Source of the DNA: Caldilineaceae bacterium bin5
Lineage (GTDB): Bacteria > Chloroflexota > Anaerolineae > Caldilineales > Caldilineaceae
DNA length: 64,000 nt
Direction: 5' to 3'
NCBI GenBank assembly: GCA_002238445.1
Contig: MPML01000001.1
Coordinates: 248,001-312,000 of the forward strand
In this document: positions 56,781 to 64,000 of the stretch, one piece after another
How positions within the stretch are numbered: the stretch's first letter is position 1
Layout of the letters: the number at the start of each line of letters is the position of its first letter
The notes under the pieces: generated by a model
What the model was told of the DNA's origin: nothing
What the model saw: only the letters and a program-made list of their open reading frames with translations
The model's database searches: none
Program-made: the position numbers and the translations under genes

Positions 56781-58328
56781 ATGCCAAATCAGCGCGCACT
56801 GTTCTCCGTTTCCGACAAGACCGGCCTCGTCTCTTTTGCGAAAAAGCTTCACGACGCCGGCACCGAATTGGTCGCCAGCGGTGGTACCGCCGCCCAATTT
56901 GCCGACGCGGGTCTGCCCGTCGTGCCCGTGGAGGTTCTTACCGGCTTCCCGGAGCTCCTCGGCGGCCGCGTAAAGACACTGCATCCCGCAATTCACGGCG
57001 GAATTCTCGCCCGCCGTACAAAGGATCACCTCAAGGAACTGGCAGAGCACGGCTTACTGCCGATCGACCTGGTCGTAGTCAATCTCTACCCATTTCAGCA
57101 GACCGTTGCCGATCCTGACGTTTCACTCGCCGAAGCGGTCGAGCAGATCGACATCGGCGGCGTAGCCCTTTTGCGCGCCGCGGCCAAGAATTTCGAATCG
57201 GTGGCGGTCATTTGCGAGCCGGGCGACTATGACAGCGTTGCCCAGGCCGTAGCCAGTGGCGGGCTGGAATTCGAAACGCGCCGGGCGCTGGCGCTGAAGG
57301 CTTTCCGCCATACGGCCGCCTACGATGCAGCCATCTCCAACTTCCTTGCCGGCTGGCAGCCGGAGAAGGATGACGAGCCGCAGGGCACTGCCACATTGCC
57401 CGCGCAGGTACGATTGGACCTGGAACGCGTGCAGGTGATGCGCTACGGCGAGAACCCCCACCAGCAAGGTGCGTTATATCGCTACAGCAACGCCTCAGCC
57501 GCCTTCGAGCAGCTACACGGCCAGGAGATGAGTTATAACAACTGGCTCGATCTGGACGGCAGCTGGCAGGCGGCGCAGGACTTCGACGCGCCAACCGTCG
57601 CCATAATCAAGCACAGCAATCCCTGCGGCCTGGCCTCCGCCGAAACACTGGCGAATGCCTATGAAAATGCCCTCGCTTCCGACCCGGTAAGCGCGTTCGG
57701 CAGCATCATCTCCGTCAACCGAAGGCTGGACGGGGCGACCGCGGAACGGATGGCAAAGCTGTTTATTGAGATCGTCGCCGCGCCTTCCTACGACGATGAA
57801 GCGCTCGCGATTCTCCAGCGCAAGAAAAATCTACGCATTTTGCGCGCCGCCGGCACTGTGCCCAGCCAGCTCAGCATCCGCACCGTCTACGGCGGCGCCC
57901 TGGTACAGGAGCTGGACAACAGTCGCGATGACCTGGAGCCGGCCAACTGGCAGATCGTCACACGGAATCGCCCGGACGCGTCGCAGCTGGAGGATCTGGC
58001 CTTCGCCTGGCGCGTCTGCCGCCATGTCAAGAGCAACGCCATCGTATACGCAAAAGACCGGGCCACTGTTGGCGTTGGCGCCGGCCAAATGAGCCGAGTA
58101 GATTCTGTCATGCTCGCCGGTCATAAAGCGGGCGACAAGGCACGCGGCGCGGTCATGGCCTCGGACGCATTCTTTCCTTTCGCCGACGGCATCGAAGCCG
58201 CCGCCGCACACGGAGTTGCCGCTGTCGTTCAGCCTGGAGGCTCAATCCGGGATGAAGAAGTGATTGAGAGCTGCGATCGATTGGGCCTGGTGATGGCTCT
58301 TACCGGAACGCGGCACTTCCGGCACTAA
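56781..58328 (+). CDS. purH: Bifunctional AICAR formyltransferase / IMP cyclohydrolase
   Basis: 515-residue enzyme for the last two steps of IMP synthesis, using 10-formyl-tetrahydrofolate. I start at the ATG at 56781, just after AGGAG; the open frame back to 56685 is the riboswitch leader. The MGS-like cyclohydrolase domain (about 1-150) shows ELVASGGTAAQFADAG and GRVKTLHPAIHGGILAR. The transformylase part has RYGENPHQQGALYR and TVAIIKHSNPCGLA (catalytic Lys-His). The substrate of the first step, AICAR (ZMP), is the ligand family of the riboswitch in front of it. Confidence 0.97.
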   Translation: MPNQRALFSVSDKTGLVSFAKKLHDAGTELVASGGTAAQFADAGLPVVPVEVLTGFPELLGGRVKTLHPAIHGGILARRTKDHLKELAEHGLLPIDLVVVNLYPFQQTVADPDVSLAEAVEQIDIGGVALLRAAAKNFESVAVICEPGDYDSVAQAVASGGLEFETRRALALKAFRHTAAYDAAISNFLAGWQPEKDDEPQGTATLPAQVRLDLERVQVMRYGENPHQQGALYRYSNASAAFEQLHGQEMSYNNWLDLDGSWQAAQDFDAPTVAIIKHSNPCGLASAETLANAYENALASDPVSAFGSIISVNRRLDGATAERMAKLFIEIVAAPSYDDEALAILQRKKNLRILRAAGTVPSQLSIRTVYGGALVQELDNSRDDLEPANWQIVTRNRPDASQLEDLAFAWRVCRHVKSNAIVYAKDRATVGVGAGQMSRVDSVMLAGHKAGDKARGAVMASDAFFPFADGIEAAAAHGVAAVVQPGGSIRDEEVIESCDRLGLVMALTGTRHFRH

Positions 58329-58355
58329 TCCAACGGCAAGACACAGTGTCTAGAC

Positions 58356-58390
58356 CTGGCGGCCAGTACGCTCCAATTGCTGGCCGCCAG
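58356..58390. other. Hairpin between purH and the epimerase gene
   Basis: Perfect 11-bp inverted repeat CTGGCGGCCAG (58356-58366) and CTGGCCGCCAG (58380-58390), 13-nt loop. TTATGAG follows, so the U-tract is missing. It may be a weak terminator or an mRNA 3'-end structure for purH. Confidence 0.55.
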
Positions 58391-58420
58391 TTATGAGTAG
58401 GGGTCTACTCGAGCGTAGAG

Positions 58421-59395
58421 ATGCCTATGCACATATTGATTACCGGTGGAGCCGGATTCATCGGCAGCCACCTTGCCGACGCCCTGCTCAGGCGGGGCGA
58501 CTCCGTTTCCGTTCTCGACAATCTCAGCACAGGCTCGGTCGATAATATCCGACGCTTGCAGGAACATCCAGGATTCTCCTTCACGCACGGGGGGGTCGAC
58601 GACGGTCCTGCGCTGGACCGGCTTGCCAGTCAAGCCGATGCGATTGTGCATCTTGCGGCCGCTGTCGGCGTCCAACTGATCCTGGAGCAACCCACCAAGA
58701 CCATCGAAACCAACGTTTTGGGCACGCACGCTCTCCTGGGTGCGGCCCGGCGATACGGCTGCCAAACGCTGATAGCAAGCACCAGCGAAGTCTACGGCAA
58801 GAGCGAAGCCCTACCCTTTTCCGAGGACGGCGACCTGGTCCTCGGCCCCCCCGACCGGACCCGTTGGGTCTACGCCGCGACGAAACTGCTCGATGAATTC
58901 CTCGCCCTCGCTGCCCACAAGGAATCCGGGCTGCCGCTCACCATTATGCGTCTGTTCAATGTTGTTGGGCCGCGCCAGACCGGTCGTTTCGGAATGGTCC
59001 TGCCCCGCTTTGTAAATCAGGCCCTGCGCGGCCAACCCCTCACCGTCTACGGTGACGGCTCGCAGACCCGCTGTTTTTGCCATGTTTCCGATGTCGTGCG
59101 GGCGATGGTCGCACTACTGGATCAGACCACCAAGAGTGGACAGATTTACAACATCGGCAGCAACCATGAGGTAACGATACGCGAACTGGCCGAGTTTATC
59201 ATTGACCGCGCCGATTCTACATCGTCGATCCGCTATCTTCCTTATGACGAGGCTTATTTGGCAGGATTCGAAGACTTGCGCCGACGTGTCCCGGACATAT
59301 CAAAGATCGACGCTGAAATAGGATGGACGCCTACCTATTTGTTACCGAAAATTCTCGATGATATGATTGCTTATGAGAGGGAGAGTGCGACCTGA
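58421..59395 (+). CDS. NAD-dependent sugar-nucleotide epimerase/dehydratase
   Basis: 324 residues, extended SDR family. NAD-binding GGAGFIGSHLADAL is at the start, the active-site Ser lies in STSEVYG and the Tyr-x-x-x-Lys pair in WVYAATK. Also present is RLFNVVGPRQTGRFGMV with the product-binding YGDGSQTRCFCHVSDVVRA. It fits UDP-glucose 4-epimerase or UDP-glucuronate decarboxylase-like enzymes; the exact sugar cannot be decided. A second ATG two codons in is equally possible. Ribosome-binding site weak. Confidence 0.9.
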   Translation: MPMHILITGGAGFIGSHLADALLRRGDSVSVLDNLSTGSVDNIRRLQEHPGFSFTHGGVDDGPALDRLASQADAIVHLAAAVGVQLILEQPTKTIETNVLGTHALLGAARRYGCQTLIASTSEVYGKSEALPFSEDGDLVLGPPDRTRWVYAATKLLDEFLALAAHKESGLPLTIMRLFNVVGPRQTGRFGMVLPRFVNQALRGQPLTVYGDGSQTRCFCHVSDVVRAMVALLDQTTKSGQIYNIGSNHEVTIRELAEFIIDRADSTSSIRYLPYDEAYLAGFEDLRRRVPDISKIDAEIGWTPTYLLPKILDDMIAYERESAT

Positions 59396-59766
59396 TGTTG
59401 CTGATGCAGGCATGGAATGCAGCCTTTCAGTTTGGCAGTATTTGCGTGCCACCGAAGATGTTCGCGGTCCCTGTACGGCGGCGAGGCGTGTTTTTTGAAG
59501 AGGGCGTTGCGGGGGAGAGTTCCCCCGTACCAGGTTGGGCAGAAGGCCCTATCACCCGAAAACCAGGTGTGAGGGGAGAGGAGTGAGAAACACCTTCGCG
59601 CGCCTGGGCTCGGGGTCGCGAATGGCGGTCGCAGACAGGAACCCACAATCCACTTGTGTCTCTTTTGTGAAGAGTCGTGGTATCAAAAGGATCGACATAA
59701 GAATCAATGCCAAGTTTGCCGGCTAAACACTCGCCGGATCAAGGAATCAGTTCTAAGGAGAGAGTA
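59396..59766. other. Intergenic region between epimerase and S41 protease, with repeat copy C
   Basis: A 371-bp gap with no supported gene; short ORFs here come from the repeat. It contains repeat copy C (59483-59643) and the AAGGAG ribosome-binding site of the next gene (about 59754-59760). I saw no convincing promoter or terminator. Confidence 0.5.
59483..59643 (+). repeat. Dispersed intergenic repeat, copy C
   Basis: 161 bp beginning GAGGCGTGTTTTTTGAAG, then GGGCGTTGCGGGGG with its CCCCC arm, CAGAAGGCCC, GAGGGGAG, AACACCTTCGCGCGCCT and ending GTCGCAGACAGGAACC. It aligns end to end with the reverse complement of 63581-63740. Confidence 0.8.
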
Positions 59767-62163
59767 ATGAAAGAACGTTTAGTCAAAGGATTCTACGTAC
59801 TAATCATCGTATCAGTTCTGGGAGCGCTGTCAGCAACCGCTGTTCTGGCGCAGGAAAGCAGTGACCCCCCTCCGGATGCCTCTATTGTGAATGACGAGGG
59901 CGGCGCAGTCAGAATATCGGGAAGCGTCACTTATACCTCTCCCTATTTCACGCTCGGTGTAGCGCAACCGCTGGTGATTCTCGAAGACCAGGCAGGATTC
60001 GTAGATCGCAACGAGCATTTTCTGATGCCGGTCGAATCCCAGACAATCGGCCAGATAACCTCAGATTTCTTTACATCTCCCTTCAAGTATTCGGTCGCCC
60101 TGCCGATTGAACCACAGGGTAGTTACCGCGACGTCGACAATGATGACACTGAAGACCAGGGAGTGCAGGTCTTTGCCATCGCGTACTGGGACAATACCTT
60201 TGGCGATCCCTTCCTGGAGGAGCGGGATCTGTATGGTGGAGGCTGGTCGACAGCCTACGCTTCGACCCGCATCAGCGATGAAATCGAGACGGAAAGGGAG
60301 ATCGTCGGCGGCGTCTTCCTCGTCTACGCGCCAGATGACGAGCAGGGCTTCCCCTCCGGATTCGGCGAAGACGGGTTGCTATTTACCGATGATGATCCGA
60401 TCGTGACCCTGCCTGAGGGGTACACGATAGTTAGCATGGACGCCGAGCCGTTCAGTTTTGACCGCTCCCGCAACCCGGTGGTTGACCTGATCGAACCGGA
60501 AGGCATTGCGCTGGTTGACTATTCCGAACAGACCTACACGGAGGCGTTCAACTCTCTGGTCGACCTGCTGAAAAAAGAGTATGCGTTTACGGAGTATAAA
60601 GGTATCGACTGGGAGGCGAAGCGGACAGAGTTCCTGCCCCGCTTTGAAGCTGCCACCACCGATGAGGATGTTCGAGACTACCAGCGGGCATTACGCGATT
60701 TTGGCTGGTCGATTCCCGACGGTCATGTCAGTGGGCCATTTATTCGCGAGGATTTCCAGTCGGACATTGCCGGGGGTCTGGGTATAGCAATTCGAGAGAC
60801 GAACGAAGGACCCGTGATTGTCAATTTTGTCGGCGAAGGCAGCCCAGCCGAGACTGCCGGCATCACGCTTGGAACCGAGATCGTATCGATAGACGGAGTT
60901 GCAATCGCGGAAGTCATCAGCAACGCCGTTGCCCATTCCGCGCCATTCAGCACCGATCACTTCAAGCGCTTGCAGCAGATGCGCTATGCCGTCCGCTTCC
61001 CGATCGAAACCGAGGTAGAGCTGACCTGGAAAAACGCGGAAGGTGAGGAAGTAACGGAGACGATGAAGGTCATCAGCGAATTCGACAGCTTCAGTTTTTC
61101 CTCTTTTGCCAGGGGAACAACCGGGTTCGAAATACCGGTAGCCTATGAGCTGCTGGAAACTGACGAGTACGGCGAAAACGACTACGGATATGTAAAGATC
61201 GACAGCTTCTCTGACAACAGCGTATTGACGATCCAGTTGTGGGAGCGGATGATTCGCACATTGAAACGCTACGCGGTCAACGGTCTCATCATCGACATGC
61301 GACAGAATGGCGGCGGCAGCGGTTTTCTCGCCGATCAGATGGCCGCTTACTTCTTCCACGAAGAGCATACCCTCGGCAATTCCGGCTACTACGACGAGGA
61401 CCGAGGCGAATTCTACTTTAACCCGGATGGGGAAGACCGTTACTACCTACCGGCCGAAGATCTTCGGTATGATGGCGAAGTGGTCGTAATCGTTGGCCCC
61501 TTCTGCCTCAGCGCCTGCGAGTTCTTCACTTATGACATGACTATCGATGACCGCGCTCACGTCATCGGCCACTACCCAACCGGTGGCCTGGGCGGCAGCA
61601 TCAAGAGCATCAAGATGCCCGAAGATGAGTACTTCACTTTCACCATCGGGCGCGCAGTCGATTCCGATGGCGAAATTCACATCGAAGGCAAAGGCGTGCC
61701 GCCGACGGTTCTGGTGCCGATAACGGAGGAGATTCTGCTGGCGGATGAGGAAGAGGCCGATCGCGTCTTAGTCGACGCCGCGGTTGCGCACCTCGACTCG
61801 TTGCTGGCGGTAGAAACTATCGACGGCGGCGCGATTGCGGTAGGCGACGTCATTACGGCAACACTTGCTGCTCAAACGGTTGTACAGTACACGCTCCCGC
61901 TTTCAGAAGGGGACGTTATCAGCATCTTCGCACGCAGCGAGGACTTCGATACCTATCTGGCCCTCTACCTTAACGGTGATTCGCCAATCATGACTGATGA
62001 CGATTCATATGATACGGACGCCGCGTTGGAAGAGCTGGAGGTTCCCAGCGACCTAGAGCTGGTCGTTGAAGTCAGCTCTGCAGTAGGTGATGAAGAGGGA
62101 ACGTATACGCTGGAAGTGGTTGACGTGTCGGAGGAGGATGAGGGAAGCTCTGACGACGGTTAG
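59767..62163 (+). CDS. Secreted S41-family (C-terminal processing-like) serine protease
   Basis: 798 residues from the ATG at 59767, preceded by AAGGAG and opening a signal peptide (GFYVLIIVSVLGALSATAVLA). An N-terminal domain of about 200 residues of unknown type comes first. A PDZ-like segment follows (GSPAETAGITLGTEIVSIDG), then the S41 core: NGLIIDMRQNGGGSG and VVIVGPFCLSACEFFTYD, with the likely nucleophile Ser582. The last 110 residues form a pre-peptidase-like (PPC) beta domain (YTLPLSEGDVISIFARSEDF). The protein is strongly acidic. It is a lone gene with its own terminator. Tricorn/CtpA-type relatives degrade exported proteins. Confidence 0.9.
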   Translation: MKERLVKGFYVLIIVSVLGALSATAVLAQESSDPPPDASIVNDEGGAVRISGSVTYTSPYFTLGVAQPLVILEDQAGFVDRNEHFLMPVESQTIGQITSDFFTSPFKYSVALPIEPQGSYRDVDNDDTEDQGVQVFAIAYWDNTFGDPFLEERDLYGGGWSTAYASTRISDEIETEREIVGGVFLVYAPDDEQGFPSGFGEDGLLFTDDDPIVTLPEGYTIVSMDAEPFSFDRSRNPVVDLIEPEGIALVDYSEQTYTEAFNSLVDLLKKEYAFTEYKGIDWEAKRTEFLPRFEAATTDEDVRDYQRALRDFGWSIPDGHVSGPFIREDFQSDIAGGLGIAIRETNEGPVIVNFVGEGSPAETAGITLGTEIVSIDGVAIAEVISNAVAHSAPFSTDHFKRLQQMRYAVRFPIETEVELTWKNAEGEEVTETMKVISEFDSFSFSSFARGTTGFEIPVAYELLETDEYGENDYGYVKIDSFSDNSVLTIQLWERMIRTLKRYAVNGLIIDMRQNGGGSGFLADQMAAYFFHEEHTLGNSGYYDEDRGEFYFNPDGEDRYYLPAEDLRYDGEVVVIVGPFCLSACEFFTYDMTIDDRAHVIGHYPTGGLGGSIKSIKMPEDEYFTFTIGRAVDSDGEIHIEGKGVPPTVLVPITEEILLADEEEADRVLVDAAVAHLDSLLAVETIDGGAIAVGDVITATLAAQTVVQYTLPLSEGDVISIFARSEDFDTYLALYLNGDSPIMTDDDSYDTDAALEELEVPSDLELVVEVSSAVGDEEGTYTLEVVDVSEEDEGSSDDG

Positions 62164-62190
62164 CCAGAGAGATGTAAGCTAAAGAAATGT

Positions 62191-62241
62191 AAAGAGAGAG
62201 GAGCGAGAAGGTAACTCGCTCCTCTCTCTTTCTTTTCCTCT
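62191..62241. terminator. Bidirectional terminator between S41 protease and M24 peptidase genes
   Basis: A perfect 17-bp stem: AAAGAGAGAGGAGCGAG (62191-62207) and CTCGCTCCTCTCTCTTT (62215-62231), 7-nt loop. U-rich sequence follows on the plus side (CTTTTCCTCTC) and on the minus side (ACATTTCTTT). It lies between converging stop codons. Confidence 0.9.
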
Positions 62242-62246
62242 CTTCG

Positions 62247-63479
62247 TTATCTCTTCATCGGCACGACTAGATCGTACGGATAATCGGTTAACCAGATGCG
62301 TTCGCCCGCTTCGTTATAGGCGACGGCGTCCTCGACGCGAACACCGAATCCGCGACTGGGATAGTACAGACCCGGCTCGATGGTCACGACGTGTCCCGGC
62401 AGTAGGACGGTATTTTCGCCCTGGCCGTGGCTGAAACGCGGCTCCTCGTGGATCTCGAGGCCGATGCCGTGGCCGAGGCCGTGTACATAACCTTCTTCGG
62501 TACCGGGATGGCTGCGCAACGTCTTGTGACCCTTGCTTTCGTAGTAGTCGCAGGTCATGATCTGATACTCCCGCGTCGGACGTCCCAGCTCCAACTCTGC
62601 CATAACGCGGTCAAAGATCTCCTTGGTCTGGTCGTATGCTTGCTGCACTTCGTCGGTTGCATAGCCCAGGCTCCAGGTGCGGGTCAGGTCGTGGAAGTAG
62701 CCCTCTTCCGTTGTCGGAAAAATGTCGAAGATGATGGAGCGGCCCAGCCGCAGGGGCATCGCCGGATCGCCGGCATTGTGAGGCACGCCAGCATCGCGAC
62801 CCTGCGAAAAGATGGTGCCGTGGTCCTCCTTCAAGCCGTTGGCATGTAGACGCCCGCGCATGAAAGCCTTTACATCGCCGATAGTCAGCGGCTCGCCGTC
62901 GGTCTTCAGCAGAGTCTCATCCCTCCCTACCTTGTGCTCCTGGATGAACGCCTGTACGTCCCCCACCACTGCGCAAGTGAGCCGCCCGGCCCGCTGCAGA
63001 ATCTCCAATTCGGCGTCGTCCTTGGTGACAAATGCCTGGCTGAAGAGCGTCTCGCCGAATTCACCGACGATTTCGATGCCCTCGATCTGCTCCTTCACTT
63101 TTTCGATCAACGCCAGCGAAGCGCCGGCATCCTGCTGGCCATAGACGCCTACCCGTCCGCGCAGCCCGACCATCTCCATGGCACGCGCGAGGTAGGCGGC
63201 GTTCGCGGCCAGCCGATCGCCGCCGAATTCCTTGAGAAGCTCATACCCGTTAAAGTGTTCCTCTCTGTTAATGGTACGAAGACCCGTGTCCGCTGCCGTG
63301 TCCCGCTCCATCATGCCGTGAACGAGCGTAACCTCTTCGCCGCGTGACTTGAGCAATAGCGCACCCTCGAAGTAGCCGCCGCTGGTCAGGTATCGCATGA
63401 CCGGGCCATGCCCTTCGCCCAGAACCAGAAAACCGTCCAGGTTGCGTTCCGCCATCAGTCGATCCAGATCTCTCTTCAT
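62247..63479 (-). CDS. M24-family metallopeptidase (Xaa-Pro aminopeptidase-like)
   Basis: 410 residues with the creatinase N-terminal domain (about 1-155) and a pita-bread catalytic domain. The five metal ligands can be placed: Asp in RSIIFDIFPT, Asp in GYFHDLTRTW, His in HGLGHGIGLEIHE, Glu in VVTIEPGLYY and Glu in GVRVEDAV. Family members cut Xaa-Pro dipeptides or proline-containing peptides; a few act on other substrates. It is a single gene. The start ATG at 63479 is preceded by AGAGAGGATTGGG. Confidence 0.92.
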   Translation of the reverse strand: MKRDLDRLMAERNLDGFLVLGEGHGPVMRYLTSGGYFEGALLLKSRGEEVTLVHGMMERDTAADTGLRTINREEHFNGYELLKEFGGDRLAANAAYLARAMEMVGLRGRVGVYGQQDAGASLALIEKVKEQIEGIEIVGEFGETLFSQAFVTKDDAELEILQRAGRLTCAVVGDVQAFIQEHKVGRDETLLKTDGEPLTIGDVKAFMRGRLHANGLKEDHGTIFSQGRDAGVPHNAGDPAMPLRLGRSIIFDIFPTTEEGYFHDLTRTWSLGYATDEVQQAYDQTKEIFDRVMAELELGRPTREYQIMTCDYYESKGHKTLRSHPGTEEGYVHGLGHGIGLEIHEEPRFSHGQGENTVLLPGHVVTIEPGLYYPSRGFGVRVEDAVAYNEAGERIWLTDYPYDLVVPMKR

Positions 63480-64000
63480 CCCAATCCTCTCTATCTTTCT
63501 TGGGACCGCCTTGTGCGCAGTCCCTTGGTTGGCCGACTCTTATCCGTGAAGGCTAACACCGGGCATTAGAGAATCCAAATAAAGTTACCTACTCAGCCGC
63601 AACTGATTCGCAACCCTGAACGAGGCGAGCAAAGGTGTTCTTTCTCCCCTCATTGTTGTATTTTTGGGCGGTCGGGCCTTCGGCCCTCCCTTGTGCAGGG
63701 GCTGCGCCCCCGCAACGCCCCCCTACAAAAACATGCCTCACCGACCGTGTGCATTCTTAGCAACGTGTCGGCTGGCGAGCATGGCGGCGGCTGTACACCA
63801 GTTACGTCACAAAGAGCCCGAATGGTTCCAAGGATGACTGGCTGGTCATCTGCTGTGGCTTAGTAGTTACAAAAAAAGAGTGCCGAAACGCTGTGTTTTC
63901 AACAGGGCGGTCAGCTCTCCGCACACATTGGCATTGTTGCCACAGATATTTTCTGCCCCGATACCCTACACTGATAGAATAGGCTGAAAGGACGGGTCAA
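63480..64000. other. Right-end intergenic region
   Basis: 521 bp with no supported gene. It contains repeat copy B (63581-63740, minus orientation). The rest looks like plain upstream sequence of the M24 gene on one side and of a gene beyond the window on the other; TACACTGATAGAAT near 63970 could be a promoter element for the latter. Confidence 0.5.
63581..63740 (-). repeat. Dispersed intergenic repeat, copy B
   Basis: 160 bp; read on the minus strand it starts CATGTTTTTGTAGGGGGGCG and contains GCGGGGGC/GCCCC hairpin arms, GGGCCGAAGGCCC, GAGGGGAG, CACCTTTGCTCGCCTCG and ends GAGTAGGTAACTTT. It matches copy A in both halves and copy C throughout. It lies about 100 bp upstream of the M24 peptidase gene. 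Confidence 0.82.

Noticed and set aside
63655..63725. G-run/C-run stretches as a CRISPR or phage attachment site
   Set aside because: There are only single units per locus with no spacers, no integrase nearby and no tRNA; they fit a dispersed hairpin repeat better.

Overview
The window is a continuous stretch of bacterial chromosome of moderately high GC, with tightly packed operons and about 50 intact protein genes. I infer a member of the Chloroflexota, most likely near Caldilineae/Anaerolineae. The reasons are the gene mix (duplicated complex I genes, fused NuoCD and NuoEF, mreBCD-mrdA-minCD-rodA in one cluster, a two-PII amtB locus, a Uma2-family nuclease) and the general protein style. 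This is a judgement from content, not from a database comparison. I found no rRNA, tRNA, CRISPR array, transposase or prophage gene.

Layout. 1-3.4 kb: the 5' part of pdxS (vitamin B6), then divergent amtB with two unusual PII genes. 3.5-8.65 kb (minus): methyltransferase, cupin thiol-dioxygenase-like protein, HpcH/HpaI aldolase, a tandemly duplicated amino-acid-type binding lipoprotein and an ABC permease, with no ATPase gene. 8.9-10 kb: an aldo/keto reductase. 9.96-18.7 kb (minus): a second complex I gene set, nuoA-H-J-K-(TPR/TM protein)-L-M-N, made only of membrane subunits. 19.3-35.2 kb (plus): a complete complex I operon, nuoA-B-CD-EF-(Uma2)-G-H-I-J-K-L-M-N, behind a strong sigma70-type promoter. 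The two sets diverge from a 750-bp intergenic region that holds promoters for both and copies of a dispersed repeat.

35.2-43.2 kb (minus): a cell-shape and division cluster, mreB-mreC-mreD-mrdA-minC-minD-rodA, with no minE visible. 43.4-46.8 kb (plus): tilS, a small unknown gene, a CoA-type Nudix hydrolase and hpt. 46.9-51 kb: a LysM/M23 cell-wall peptidase, ribosomal protein L25 with a clear terminator, a repeat-containing membrane protein behind a perfect consensus promoter, and a SIMPL-domain protein. 51-56.3 kb: an O-antigen-ligase-like membrane protein, an APH-type kinase, a TlpA-like thioredoxin and gnd, which carries a palindrome overlapping its promoter. 56.5-59.4 kb: a ZTP (pfl) riboswitch with terminator controlling purH, then a sugar-nucleotide epimerase. 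59.7-63.5 kb: a secreted S41 protease and an M24 peptidase, separated by a strong bidirectional terminator.

The most interesting items are the membrane-only second complex I set with altered NuoH signature residues and a His-rich NuoL loop; the 738-bp in-frame duplication of the binding protein; the paired PII proteins lacking two nucleotide-binding residues; the ZTP riboswitch; and a 160-bp intergenic repeat family with three full copies.
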